From Salmonella bongori NCTC 12419 (GTDB taxonomy: Bacteria > Pseudomonadota > Gammaproteobacteria > Enterobacterales > Enterobacteriaceae): 64,000 bases of DNA. How positions within the stretch are numbered: the first letter of the stretch is position 1; every line of letters starts with the position of its first letter. The position numbers and the translations under genes were made by a program. Positions 26,288 through 34,269 of this stretch are shown one piece after another. The notes below the pieces were generated by a model that saw only the letters and a list, made by a program, of their open reading frames with translations, was not told the origin of the DNA and did no database searches. The stretch is from positions 1-64,000 of the forward strand of contig NC_015761.1 in NCBI RefSeq assembly GCF_000252995.1, written 5' to 3'.

Positions 26288-28909
26288 ATGCGAAATAAGC
26301 TGTTCATGACGCGATATTTCTTCGGGGGGGTGAAACCCGTGCTGACCGGGCTGGCGCTGGCTATGGCATGGGGGCCTGTGTCTGGTCGGGCGGAAAACTA
26401 TTTTAACCCGGCATTTTTGTCTGACGACCCGTCGGCAGTGGCCGACTTATCGACTTTTTCCCGTAATGCCCAGGCGGCGGGAACGTATCGTGTCGACGTT
26501 TATCTGAATAATACGTTTCTCGCTGCCAAAGATATTGCTTTCCTGGCGGTGAAAACGTCAGGAAAAGGCGCAAAATCCGATGATAGCGGCTTGCGCGCCT
26601 GTCTGACGCCTGAAATGCTAAAAAGTATGGGGATAAACACCGGGGCGTTTCCACTGTTGGCTAAGGCAACTGCGGGAAGTTGCCCGGATGTTGCCAGGGC
26701 GATCCCCGCCGCCTATACGCGTTTTGATTTTGCGCAGCAACGTCTTGATATTAGCATTCCGCAGGCGGCGCTGATTGCCAGCGCCAGAGGATATATCCCG
26801 CCGCAATACTGGGATGAGGGTATTAACGCACTGTTATTGAATTACACGTTTACCGGGGCGAATAGCCGGGATCGCAGCGCAGACGACAGTGCGGAGAACA
26901 GCTATTTTCTTGGACTAAATAGCGGCCTTAATCTGGGGGCCTGGCGGCTACGCGACTATTCCACATGGAACGCAAATAGCGGCGATCAGAATAGCAACAG
27001 TGACTGGCAGCACATCAGTACCTATCTGGAACGTGATGTGGCCTTTTGGCAGGGAGAATTAACAGCAGGCGATAGCTATACCTCCGCCGCATTATTCGAC
27101 AGCCTTCCTTTCCGCGGGCTACAGTTAGCGTCTGACGATAATATGTTGCCAGACAGCATGAAGGGGTTCGCGCCGACTATTCACGGTATTGCCAAAAGCA
27201 ACGCGCAAGTGACCATCCGGCAAAATGGCTACATTATCAGCCAGCGTTATGTGCCGCCCGGTGCCTTTACTATCAATGATCTCTATCCCACTGCCGCCAG
27301 CGGCGATTTGACGGTTGAAGTCAAAGAGTCCGATGGCGCTATTAACCGTTATAACGTGCCTTATTCCGCAGTGCCTATTCTGCAACGAGAAGGACGGGTG
27401 AAATACGCGGCCACAGTTGCTGAATATCGCGGTGATAGCAGCCAGAAAGAGAAGATAAAATTTGGCCAGGCAACCCTGATATGGGGATTACCGCAGGGTT
27501 TTACGCTGTATGGCGGCACGCAACTTTCGAGTGATTATCAGGCGCTGGCGATCGGTAGCGGTGCGAATTTAGGTGACTGGGGCGCAGTGTCGCTGGATGT
27601 GACGCAGGCCGCCAGTACACTGGCGGATGGCAGCACTCACCAGGGGCAATCGTTACGTTTCCTGTATGCCAAATCGCTTACGCAGTTGGGAACAAATTTT
27701 CAGCTACTGGGTTATCGCTATTCAACATCAGGATTTTATACGCTGGATGATACGGCGTGGAAACACATGAGTGGCTATGACAATGACGATCGGACGGAGA
27801 GCGATAAGGCCAGGCCGGAATGGGCAGATTATTACAACCTGTACTATACCCGACGGGGTAAAGTACAGCTCGATATTAATCAGCAGTTAGGCGGGCTGGG
27901 ATCGCTTTTTATTACTGGCAGTCAGCAAAGCTACTGGCACACTGATGAAACGGCTTCTTTGTTGCAGGTGGGGTACAGCGATACGCTGGCAGGCATTGCA
28001 TGGAGCATTTCCTATAACAACAACAAATCCGCAGGTGATTCGGCGCGCGATGAAATTTTTGCGTTGAATATCTCGGTGCCGCTAACTCAATGGCTGCAGC
28101 ACGACGATGCCGTCACGCGCCATCACAATATTTACGCCACCTTTAGCACCAGCACGGACAAACAGCATAACGTCACGCAAAATGCGGGGCTTAATGGCAC
28201 GTTACTGGATGAAAATAATCTTAGTTACAACATACAGCAAGGTTATCAGAATCAGGGTGTTGGCGAAAGCGGCTCCGCCAGCCTGGAATACGATGGGGCG
28301 AAGGGTAATGCCAACATTGGCTACAACGTGAGCGATAACGGCAATTACCAGCAGGTGAATTATGGTCTGAGCGGCGGTCTGGTGGCGCATTCGCATGGAG
28401 TAACGCTAAGCCAACCGCTGGGCAATACCAATATCTTGATTGCCGCGCCAGGTGCAGCCAATGTCGGCGTTGTCGACCAGCCGGGTATTCACACGGACAG
28501 GCGCGGTTATGCTGTGGTTCCGTATGCGACCACGTATCGCCAGAATCGTATAGCGCTCGATGTCAATGCAATGGCCGATGATGTCGATATCGATGACGCA
28601 GTAACCCGTGTTGTGCCTACTGAGGGCTCGCTGGTTATGGCCCGCTTTAAAGCGCGAGTCGGCGCAAGAGCATTATTGACGCTGGATCATGAGGGTAAGC
28701 CGGTACCTTTTGGCGCGACGGTAACAGTGAACGATCGCCATGCGGAGGCGATCGTTGACGAGGCCGGGGAAGTTTATCTCTCCGGACTGGCAGCACAGGG
28801 TGTTCTGTATGCTCGCTGGGGTAACCTGCCGGATCAACACTGCGTCGCACACTATCAGCTTTCTTCCTCCCGTCAGACGCTGAGTCGACAACGTACGGAG
28901 TGTCATTAA
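26288..28909 (+). CDS. bcfC: Outer membrane fimbrial usher
   Basis: An 873-residue usher that forms the outer membrane pore for pilus assembly. A signal sequence precedes the mature N-terminal domain (YFNPAFLSDDPSAVADLSTF). The usher family segments are visible: LPFRGLQLASDDNMLPDSMKGFAPTI, the QNGYIISQRYVPPGAFTINDLYP plug region, and C-terminal domains with two late cysteines (QHC and TEC). The start at 26288 was chosen because it lies directly after the bcfB stop. A later ATG at 26306 is possible, and neither has a strong ribosome site. bcfD starts on the base after its stop. Confidence 0.94.
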   Translation: MRNKLFMTRYFFGGVKPVLTGLALAMAWGPVSGRAENYFNPAFLSDDPSAVADLSTFSRNAQAAGTYRVDVYLNNTFLAAKDIAFLAVKTSGKGAKSDDSGLRACLTPEMLKSMGINTGAFPLLAKATAGSCPDVARAIPAAYTRFDFAQQRLDISIPQAALIASARGYIPPQYWDEGINALLLNYTFTGANSRDRSADDSAENSYFLGLNSGLNLGAWRLRDYSTWNANSGDQNSNSDWQHISTYLERDVAFWQGELTAGDSYTSAALFDSLPFRGLQLASDDNMLPDSMKGFAPTIHGIAKSNAQVTIRQNGYIISQRYVPPGAFTINDLYPTAASGDLTVEVKESDGAINRYNVPYSAVPILQREGRVKYAATVAEYRGDSSQKEKIKFGQATLIWGLPQGFTLYGGTQLSSDYQALAIGSGANLGDWGAVSLDVTQAASTLADGSTHQGQSLRFLYAKSLTQLGTNFQLLGYRYSTSGFYTLDDTAWKHMSGYDNDDRTESDKARPEWADYYNLYYTRRGKVQLDINQQLGGLGSLFITGSQQSYWHTDETASLLQVGYSDTLAGIAWSISYNNNKSAGDSARDEIFALNISVPLTQWLQHDDAVTRHHNIYATFSTSTDKQHNVTQNAGLNGTLLDENNLSYNIQQGYQNQGVGESGSASLEYDGAKGNANIGYNVSDNGNYQQVNYGLSGGLVAHSHGVTLSQPLGNTNILIAAPGAANVGVVDQPGIHTDRRGYAVVPYATTYRQNRIALDVNAMADDVDIDDAVTRVVPTEGSLVMARFKARVGARALLTLDHEGKPVPFGATVTVNDRHAEAIVDEAGEVYLSGLAAQGVLYARWGNLPDQHCVAHYQLSSSRQTLSRQRTECH

Positions 28910-29917
28910 ATGAAAAGACTTTTTTTATTCGCTCTGCTGACGGGAGGGGGCGTATCGCAGTACGCGTTAGCTGACGTGTGTAAAAATGTTAATGGAACGC
29001 CTTCCAGCGTGAATTACGATTTAACGACGACTCTGACGGCAGAACAGAACCAGGTGGGGAAGACGGTCCAACTGGAAAAAAGCCAGGAGGTGAATGTGCA
29101 GGCGGTTTGTCCGGCAGGCGCGGCAACCTATAGCCAGACTTATCGCTCTTATGTGTCGCAGTATCCTGTTGTGGAAACGAGCGGTAACTGGAAATATTTA
29201 AAGCTGGACCCGGACTACCTTGAAGGCGGAATGCGGATTGTGGACTCCGCAGTAGGCGATATCTATCCGCCAATAAACAATGTCCTAATGGGATATGATG
29301 AAAATGTGAAAGCGGGTCAACCATTCTACGTTCGTGACTCAAATCTGGAGTTTCAGCTCAAAATTGTTAAACCGTTCGTCGGCACGGTGAATATTAGTCC
29401 TAAGACCATGTTCAATGTTTATGTCACGACTGCCGCAGGCGATCCGTTGTCAGACGTGGTGTACAGCATTATGTATAGCGGAACGGTGACGGTGCCGCAG
29501 AGCTGTGAAATTAACGCCGGGCAAACCATTCTTGTCAATTTCGGTTCTTTATACAGCGGCAGTTTCAACCATGCAGGACAAAAACCCAGGGGAACACGGG
29601 CGAAAAAATTCAGCGTACCGGTAAAGTGCAGCGGCCTGGATTCGCAGGTCAATTTAACGATGCGTCTTATCGCCATACCGGATAGCCATTTTCCCCAGGC
29701 AATCGCTTCGGATAATGCAGATGTCGGCGTGGTGGTCGAAACCGATGAAGGGAGCGCGCTTATTCCAAATGATGCGCAGAGCGTCGCGCCTTTTGTCACC
29801 GATAGTGCCGGACGCGCTAACCTCATACTGCAGGCCTACCCGGTGAGTACAACAGGGGAAACGCCCGCGGAAGGCGCGTTTACCGCCTTAGCCAGCCTGC
29901 GTGTGGACTTTGACTAA
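28910..29917 (+). CDS. bcfD: Putative Bcf fimbrial tip adhesin
   Basis: A 335-residue, FimH-sized protein with a signal peptide ending YALA near residue 21. The N-terminal half carries two cysteines (DVCKN and VQAVCPAG) and looks like a receptor-binding domain. The C-terminal pilin domain begins VTVPQSCEINAGQTILVNFG, with its partner cysteine in VPVKCSG. Two-domain architecture and operon position indicate the tip adhesin. The receptor cannot be inferred. Starts and stops abut with both neighbours, which implies translational coupling. Confidence 0.9.
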   Translation: MKRLFLFALLTGGGVSQYALADVCKNVNGTPSSVNYDLTTTLTAEQNQVGKTVQLEKSQEVNVQAVCPAGAATYSQTYRSYVSQYPVVETSGNWKYLKLDPDYLEGGMRIVDSAVGDIYPPINNVLMGYDENVKAGQPFYVRDSNLEFQLKIVKPFVGTVNISPKTMFNVYVTTAAGDPLSDVVYSIMYSGTVTVPQSCEINAGQTILVNFGSLYSGSFNHAGQKPRGTRAKKFSVPVKCSGLDSQVNLTMRLIAIPDSHFPQAIASDNADVGVVVETDEGSALIPNDAQSVAPFVTDSAGRANLILQAYPVSTTGETPAEGAFTALASLRVDFD

Positions 29918-30463
29918 ATGAACCGATCATATTTTGTTCTTTTTACCATGGGATTGATGCTGGGTCTGAACATCAATGCCAGCGCTGACAACCTCGCTTA
30001 TAACCTGGAGTTTACCGGCGCTATTGTGGCGCAAACCTGTGACATAGATATTTCCAGTCTGAGTCAAAGTATTGATTTAGGGCAATTTTCTGTTGCTGAT
30101 TTTCCTTCATCGGGAACGACGACAAAATTTAAGCCTTTTAATATCAACCTCAAAAATTGCTCCCGAGGGATTACCGGGGCGAAGATCTGGTTTACCGGCG
30201 AGCCCGATCCGGACAATCCCGCGCTGTTAGCGATCACCGATACCGGAATGGGAAGCGGAAGTATGTTGGCAAGCGGTGTGGGAGTAGAAATTCTGAATGA
30301 TGATCAGGATACCGTCAGTATTAATAACGCCGACTCGGTGGTTTATCCGTTGAAAGCCGGACGCAACACGCTGTCTTTTTATATTCGCTATAAATCGACC
30401 CGGCCTACGGTCACGTCCGGGAACGCGACGGCGGTGATGTATTTCGATATGCAGTATGAATGA
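29918..30463 (+). CDS. bcfE: Bcf minor fimbrial subunit E
   Basis: A 181-residue pilin-like protein with a signal peptide ending NASA near residue 23. It has the mature pattern NLEFTGAIVAQTCDIDI, a second cysteine in NLKNCSRG, and a C-terminal VMYFDMQYE beta-zipper. It starts on the base after the bcfD stop. It is a likely adaptor or minor subunit between tip and rod, an inference from family and order. Confidence 0.92.
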   Translation: MNRSYFVLFTMGLMLGLNINASADNLAYNLEFTGAIVAQTCDIDISSLSQSIDLGQFSVADFPSSGTTTKFKPFNINLKNCSRGITGAKIWFTGEPDPDNPALLAITDTGMGSGSMLASGVGVEILNDDQDTVSINNADSVVYPLKAGRNTLSFYIRYKSTRPTVTSGNATAVMYFDMQYE

Positions 30464-30475
30464 GGAGTCATTGTA

Positions 30476-30997
30476 ATGATGCGTAACGATATCCTGTACG
30501 GCATCGGGATGCTGCTGGCGGCATCCGGCGTCCAGGCGCACGATGGCCGGGTCTATGTCTCCGGAACCATCACGGACAATACGTGTTCGCTCTCTCCTGG
30601 TTCGGAAAATATTAACGTGGCGATGGACGCGGTTTCTCAACGGCAGTTTTATCGCGCAGGCGACGGTTCCGCATGGCAACCTTTTGCTATCGATTTACAG
30701 AACTGCGGCAGCACTGCCAGCGGCGTAACGGTCAGTTTTAGCGGTGCGTCGGACCGTCATAATACGGATTTATTGGCGCTTACGGCGGGAGAAAGCGACG
30801 CTTCAGGCATTGGGATTGCGCTTTATGACCAGAATAAAACGTTAATCCCGCTGGGGCAGGAGAGTGATGTGGTCACGCTTACTCCGGGCCAGGCATCGGC
30901 GCATTTGCAATTTTATGCGCGTTATCTTGCCGATGGCGGCACGGTGGCCTCCGGTAATGCCAATGCCTCCGCAACCTTCATTCTTGCCTATGAATAA
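30476..30997 (+). CDS. bcfF: Bcf minor fimbrial subunit F
   Basis: A 173-residue pilin-like protein with a short signal peptide ending GVQA (about residue 21). It has the mature RVYVSGTITDNTCSL motif, a second cysteine in LQNCGS, and ends ATFILAYE. GAGGAG precedes the tandem ATG, so a one-codon ambiguity remains. The last eight bases overlap bcfG. Confidence 0.92.
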   Translation: MMRNDILYGIGMLLAASGVQAHDGRVYVSGTITDNTCSLSPGSENINVAMDAVSQRQFYRAGDGSAWQPFAIDLQNCGSTASGVTVSFSGASDRHNTDLLALTAGESDASGIGIALYDQNKTLIPLGQESDVVTLTPGQASAHLQFYARYLADGGTVASGNANASATFILAYE

Positions 30998-31694
30998 GTT
31001 TTTTTTACGCTGCGCGATATGCTGGCTCTTGCTTCCCGCATCGTTGGCGTGGGCTGGCGTGGTGATTGGCGGTACTCGCTTTATCTATCACGCGGACACC
31101 GCCGCATTAAGCATACCAGTCAGTAACCATTCAGACGCGTCCTGGTTAATTGATACGCATATTTTATCCGGCGGCCGCTGGCCCGGAACCAAAAACGAAG
31201 GGAATATCACGCCATTCGTGGTCACGCCGCCATTATTTATGCTTGCTGCGCGCCAGGAAAACTCAATGCGGGTGGTTTATACCGGCGAACCACTGCCCGC
31301 TGACAGGGAAAGCCTGTTTACATTGCGCATTGCCGCTATTCCCTCCGGTAAGCCGGAAGCGAATAGCGTACAAATGGCGTTCCGCTCTGCATTAAAGCTG
31401 ATTTATCGCCCGGAGGGACTCGCTGGCACTCCACAGCAGGCTTATCGGCACCTGATCTGGTCGCTTACCCGCGATGGGGTGATGGTACGAAATCCTACTC
31501 CCTATTACGTTACGCTCTTTTTATTACGCGCTAACGAGCGCGCCCAGGACAACGCCGGGGTCGTGGCGCCTTTTGCAACGCGCCAAACGCACTGGTGTCG
31601 GCAAACGGTTCTCTGCACAGTGCGCTGGCAAAGTATTAATGACTATGGGCGGGTGATGCCAGTGCAGGCTGTGGATTTGACGCGTATGCCATAA
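30990..31694 (+). CDS. bcfG: Second periplasmic fimbrial chaperone
   Basis: A 234-residue PapD-family chaperone with signal peptide MNKFFLRCAICWLLLPASLAWA. The mature GVVIGGTRFIYHADTAALSIPVSN start and the FVVTPPLFMLAARQENSMRVVY and PADRESLFTL motifs align with bcfB. The start overlaps the end of bcfF (ATGAATAA), which shows coupling. Two chaperones in one fimbrial operon suggest specialisation for different subunits. Two cysteines in the C-terminal domain (HWCRQTVLCTVRW) could form a disulfide. Confidence 0.93.
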   Translation: MNKFFLRCAICWLLLPASLAWAGVVIGGTRFIYHADTAALSIPVSNHSDASWLIDTHILSGGRWPGTKNEGNITPFVVTPPLFMLAARQENSMRVVYTGEPLPADRESLFTLRIAAIPSGKPEANSVQMAFRSALKLIYRPEGLAGTPQQAYRHLIWSLTRDGVMVRNPTPYYVTLFLLRANERAQDNAGVVAPFATRQTHWCRQTVLCTVRWQSINDYGRVMPVQAVDLTRMP

Positions 31695-31709
31695 CGTATT
31701 TTTCCCCGA

Positions 31710-31733
31710 GTCTCCCGATGGCGGGAGACTTTT
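31710..31733 (+). terminator. Hairpin between bcfG and bcfH
   Basis: GTCTCCCG and CGGGAGAC pair around an ATGG loop and are followed by TTTT. It could partly terminate the operon before bcfH and so lower the yield of the oxidoreductase relative to structural genes. Confidence 0.7.
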
Positions 31734-31759
31734 CACTTTTATCGAACGAGACATTTATT

Positions 31760-32605
31760 ATGTATTACAACGCGTTAAAACTTTCCCGGCTGGCGATGCT
31801 GGCACTGGCAGGCATTGCGGTATCCGGCGCGGCAATCGCCGCCGATCCTGTATCAGCATCGCACATTGGGTCGACGGCGGAAGCCTACATTGTCAGTCAT
31901 CCGGATAAAGTGGGGGAGGCGATGGCGACGTATCTGGCTGAACATCCTGAATTTTTGGTCGCCGCCAGCGAGACGTTGCATCAGCGTCAACAAATTGCTC
32001 AACAGCAGGCTTATGTTCAACTGGCATTACAGTATCGTACCGACCTGCTAAGTAACAATAGTCCCTCCGTTGGGCCCGCCGATGCAAAAGCGGCAGTAAT
32101 CATGTTCTTTGATTATCAGTGTTCGTGGTGCAGTAAAATGGCGCCCGTAGTCGAGAATCTCGTCAAAGCGAATCCGGATACGCGCTTTGTTTTCAAAGAG
32201 TTTCCTATTTTTTCCTCCCGCTGGCCGGTATCCGGGCTGGCGGCCAGAGTGGGCGAGCAGGTGTGGCTCACCCAGGGCGGGGCGAAATATCTCGACTGGC
32301 ATAATGCCCTGTATGCTACCGGCAAAGTGGAAGGGCAGCTTAGCGAACAGGATGTTTACACCCTCGCGCAGCATTATCTGACGCAGAAGCAAATAGCGTT
32401 AGTTAAACAAGCGCAACGCCGTGGTGCCATTCATGATGCGTTGTTAACCAACGAAGCGCTGGCTCAACATATGGATTTTACCGGTACGCCAGCCTTTGTT
32501 GTTATGCCCCAGCAACCGCAGCAAGAGGTGACGCGGATTACCGTTATTCCGGGTAGTACGTCGCAAGACATGTTGCAGATGGCGATTCAAAAAGCAAAAG
32601 GATAG
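31760..32605 (+). CDS. bcfH: Thioredoxin-fold thiol-disulfide enzyme of the bcf operon
   Basis: A 281-residue periplasmic protein with a signal peptide ending AIAA (about residue 27). An N-terminal helical region (about 28-95) precedes a DsbA/DsbC-type thioredoxin fold. The active site CSWC lies at residues 121-124, and the cis-proline loop is in FTGTPAFV near the end. Published work describes BcfH as a trimeric enzyme with oxidase and isomerase activity. Its place here suggests it folds the disulfides of Bcf pilins, usher or chaperone. The start at 31760 gives the clean signal peptide; a longer in-frame start at 31718 falls in the preceding hairpin. Confidence 0.93.
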   Translation: MYYNALKLSRLAMLALAGIAVSGAAIAADPVSASHIGSTAEAYIVSHPDKVGEAMATYLAEHPEFLVAASETLHQRQQIAQQQAYVQLALQYRTDLLSNNSPSVGPADAKAAVIMFFDYQCSWCSKMAPVVENLVKANPDTRFVFKEFPIFSSRWPVSGLAARVGEQVWLTQGGAKYLDWHNALYATGKVEGQLSEQDVYTLAQHYLTQKQIALVKQAQRRGAIHDALLTNEALAQHMDFTGTPAFVVMPQQPQQEVTRITVIPGSTSQDMLQMAIQKAKG

Positions 32606-32672
32606 TGTTCACTGGTCAGGAAGCGAAAGCTTCTCGTTATTAACCGCCACCAGAAGTGCAGGAAGGCTTATT

Positions 32673-32957
32673 ATGCATGTCAGACACTATGTGACCCCCG
32701 CGTTGTGGTTGCCGCTCATGGTTATCGGTGCGGCGCAGGCGGGAAGCCAGATACGGTTTCAGGGAACGGTTGTTGAAGCAGGATGCTGGAATGAGACGGG
32801 GGTGCTGGAAGTGCGTTGCCATCGCCAGGACGGCATTGAGCGCCATATTATCGTGGAGAATATGGCTACGTCGATCGCTTCACCGTATGCGGTGGTGGAA
32901 CCTCATTACCTGGATGAGGACAAACAGCTGACGCTGCTGCGGATTATTTATGACTGA
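32673..32957 (+). CDS. Small secreted pilin-like protein downstream of bcfH
   Basis: A 94-residue protein with a signal peptide ending GAAQA near residue 23. The mature start SQIRFQGTVVEAGCWN matches the N-terminal pattern of fimbrial subunits, and a second cysteine (EVRCHRQD) lies only about 13 residues on. The remainder is much too short for a complete pilin fold, and it ends TLLRIIYD. It may be a truncated pilin, a minor subunit or an assembly regulator. GGAAGG precedes the start, so it is probably expressed with bcfH, 67 bases upstream. Confidence 0.7.
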   Translation: MHVRHYVTPALWLPLMVIGAAQAGSQIRFQGTVVEAGCWNETGVLEVRCHRQDGIERHIIVENMATSIASPYAVVEPHYLDEDKQLTLLRIIYD

Positions 32958-33078
32958 ACATAGTATGCCCATCTGAAGGAGGCATAATAACGGTGGTTAC
33001 GTGCTCCGTTGCTTAAAAACAGAGATGATAACCACCGAAAATATCCGCTTAGTGATCGCCTTATTCTCTCGTACAGCG

Positions 33079-33528
33079 CTAGAGGCGTATTGGAAGATAA
33101 AATACGGCGAGTATCGCTAAAAGAATATAAATGATTACTGCGATGATATTTTTATGCCGGTGTGGTTTTTTACAGGTATAGGGCTGGGGAAGGTCGCTTG
33201 TATCAATAACAATGTTTTCATTTATTTTTATACCTTGCCTCGGTAAGGTCATAAATAATTCCTGTAAACCTATTTTTTTCAGATCGCGGCGTAATAAATA
33301 AATTAACTGTGTCAGGTTAGCATCGCTGATAAATTTGCCCCGTTCCCCCCAAACGGCGTACGCGACACCTTCACGGGTAATCAACTCCTGATGTGCGTTT
33401 TCTATTAAATAGCTCAGGCACCGGGCACGCATAAATGTCATTTTGACCGCTGCATTGCTGCGCAAAGAAGTGATTTCTCTTAATGATTCATTGTAAATAA
33501 ACTCATTATTTATTTTATGCTGTCTCAT
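33079..33528 (-). CDS. Membrane-anchored winged-helix regulator, paralogue of 17500-17943
   Basis: A 149-residue protein with the same plan as the product at 17500-17943: a winged helix over about 15-110 (KMTFMRARCLSYLIENAH, YAVWGE, DANLTQLIYLLRRDLKKIG, TLPRQGIKINENI), a basic linker, and one C-terminal membrane span (IIAVIIYILLAILAVFYL). There is almost nothing beyond the span to sense periplasmic signals. GGAGTAATC places the start at 33528; upstream in-frame ATGs at 33558 and 33585 have no site. It is divergent from the first arylsulfotransferase across a 740-base AT-rich gap and convergent with the bcf end. Confidence 0.82.
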   Translation of the reverse strand: MRQHKINNEFIYNESLREITSLRSNAAVKMTFMRARCLSYLIENAHQELITREGVAYAVWGERGKFISDANLTQLIYLLRRDLKKIGLQELFMTLPRQGIKINENIVIDTSDLPQPYTCKKPHRHKNIIAVIIYILLAILAVFYLPIRL

Positions 33529-34269
33529 GATTACTCCATTTGTGCTTTCAGGCATGACATCCCACTTGTTCCGTATAGTCAGCATCGTTGCAACGTGTCC
33601 GCTATGCTATGAGCAAGGATAGGTTGGGGCGACAGGCCTGAGAAATCAACTGTCATTAAATTGGCTAAATTGTTTAAGTGAGATAAATGTTATTGTTTTT
33701 GTGTTCTTTTTATGAGCATGTTGATTCTATTTTATCAATATTTAATGAGATATACATATAACGCGTCATTTAAGGATTCTCAAACCATGTTTTTGGGCGA
33801 CAAATAATATGCATGTCATTATTTTTTATTCAAGTGATGAGAATTGTCTGTTGCGGTTTATTAATTTAAAAGTGCGGTTGGTCACAAAACAAAAAACATA
33901 AAAGCAATATTTTGCTTCCGTTTATGTTTAATTTTATTGAGTGTTGCTATAATTTTAGGTTAAGCGTTTTTTTATGTATTTGAATGATAATTTATGTTAC
34001 CTGGCGTAACGTTTATTTTGGCCTGTTGGCCGGTCTTATGGATGCTATAGGATATAGGTAAAAAGAATTAGATAAATATTTGATAATGACTTGTTTTCTC
34101 AGAATGAAAGTTTATGAACCGATGGCGATGTAAAATATTTTTATGATTTGTTTTGTTATTGCGTTATACGTAATAACTATGCTGCACATCTTCGGAATAT
34201 TACGTTGGACAGGTAGAGGAATTGTCTCTGCATTACAGAAGTCTCATAACGCATAGTCTGGAGATTATT
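33529..34269. other. Long AT-rich divergent intergenic region
   Basis: This 741-base stretch lies between the membrane regulator and the first arylsulfotransferase. It is very AT-rich with many T and A runs and holds no plausible gene on either strand. A small GGCC-TGTT-GGCC palindrome is near 34020-34031. The composition is typical of xenogeneic promoters silenced by H-NS, an inference from composition alone. Confidence 0.6.
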
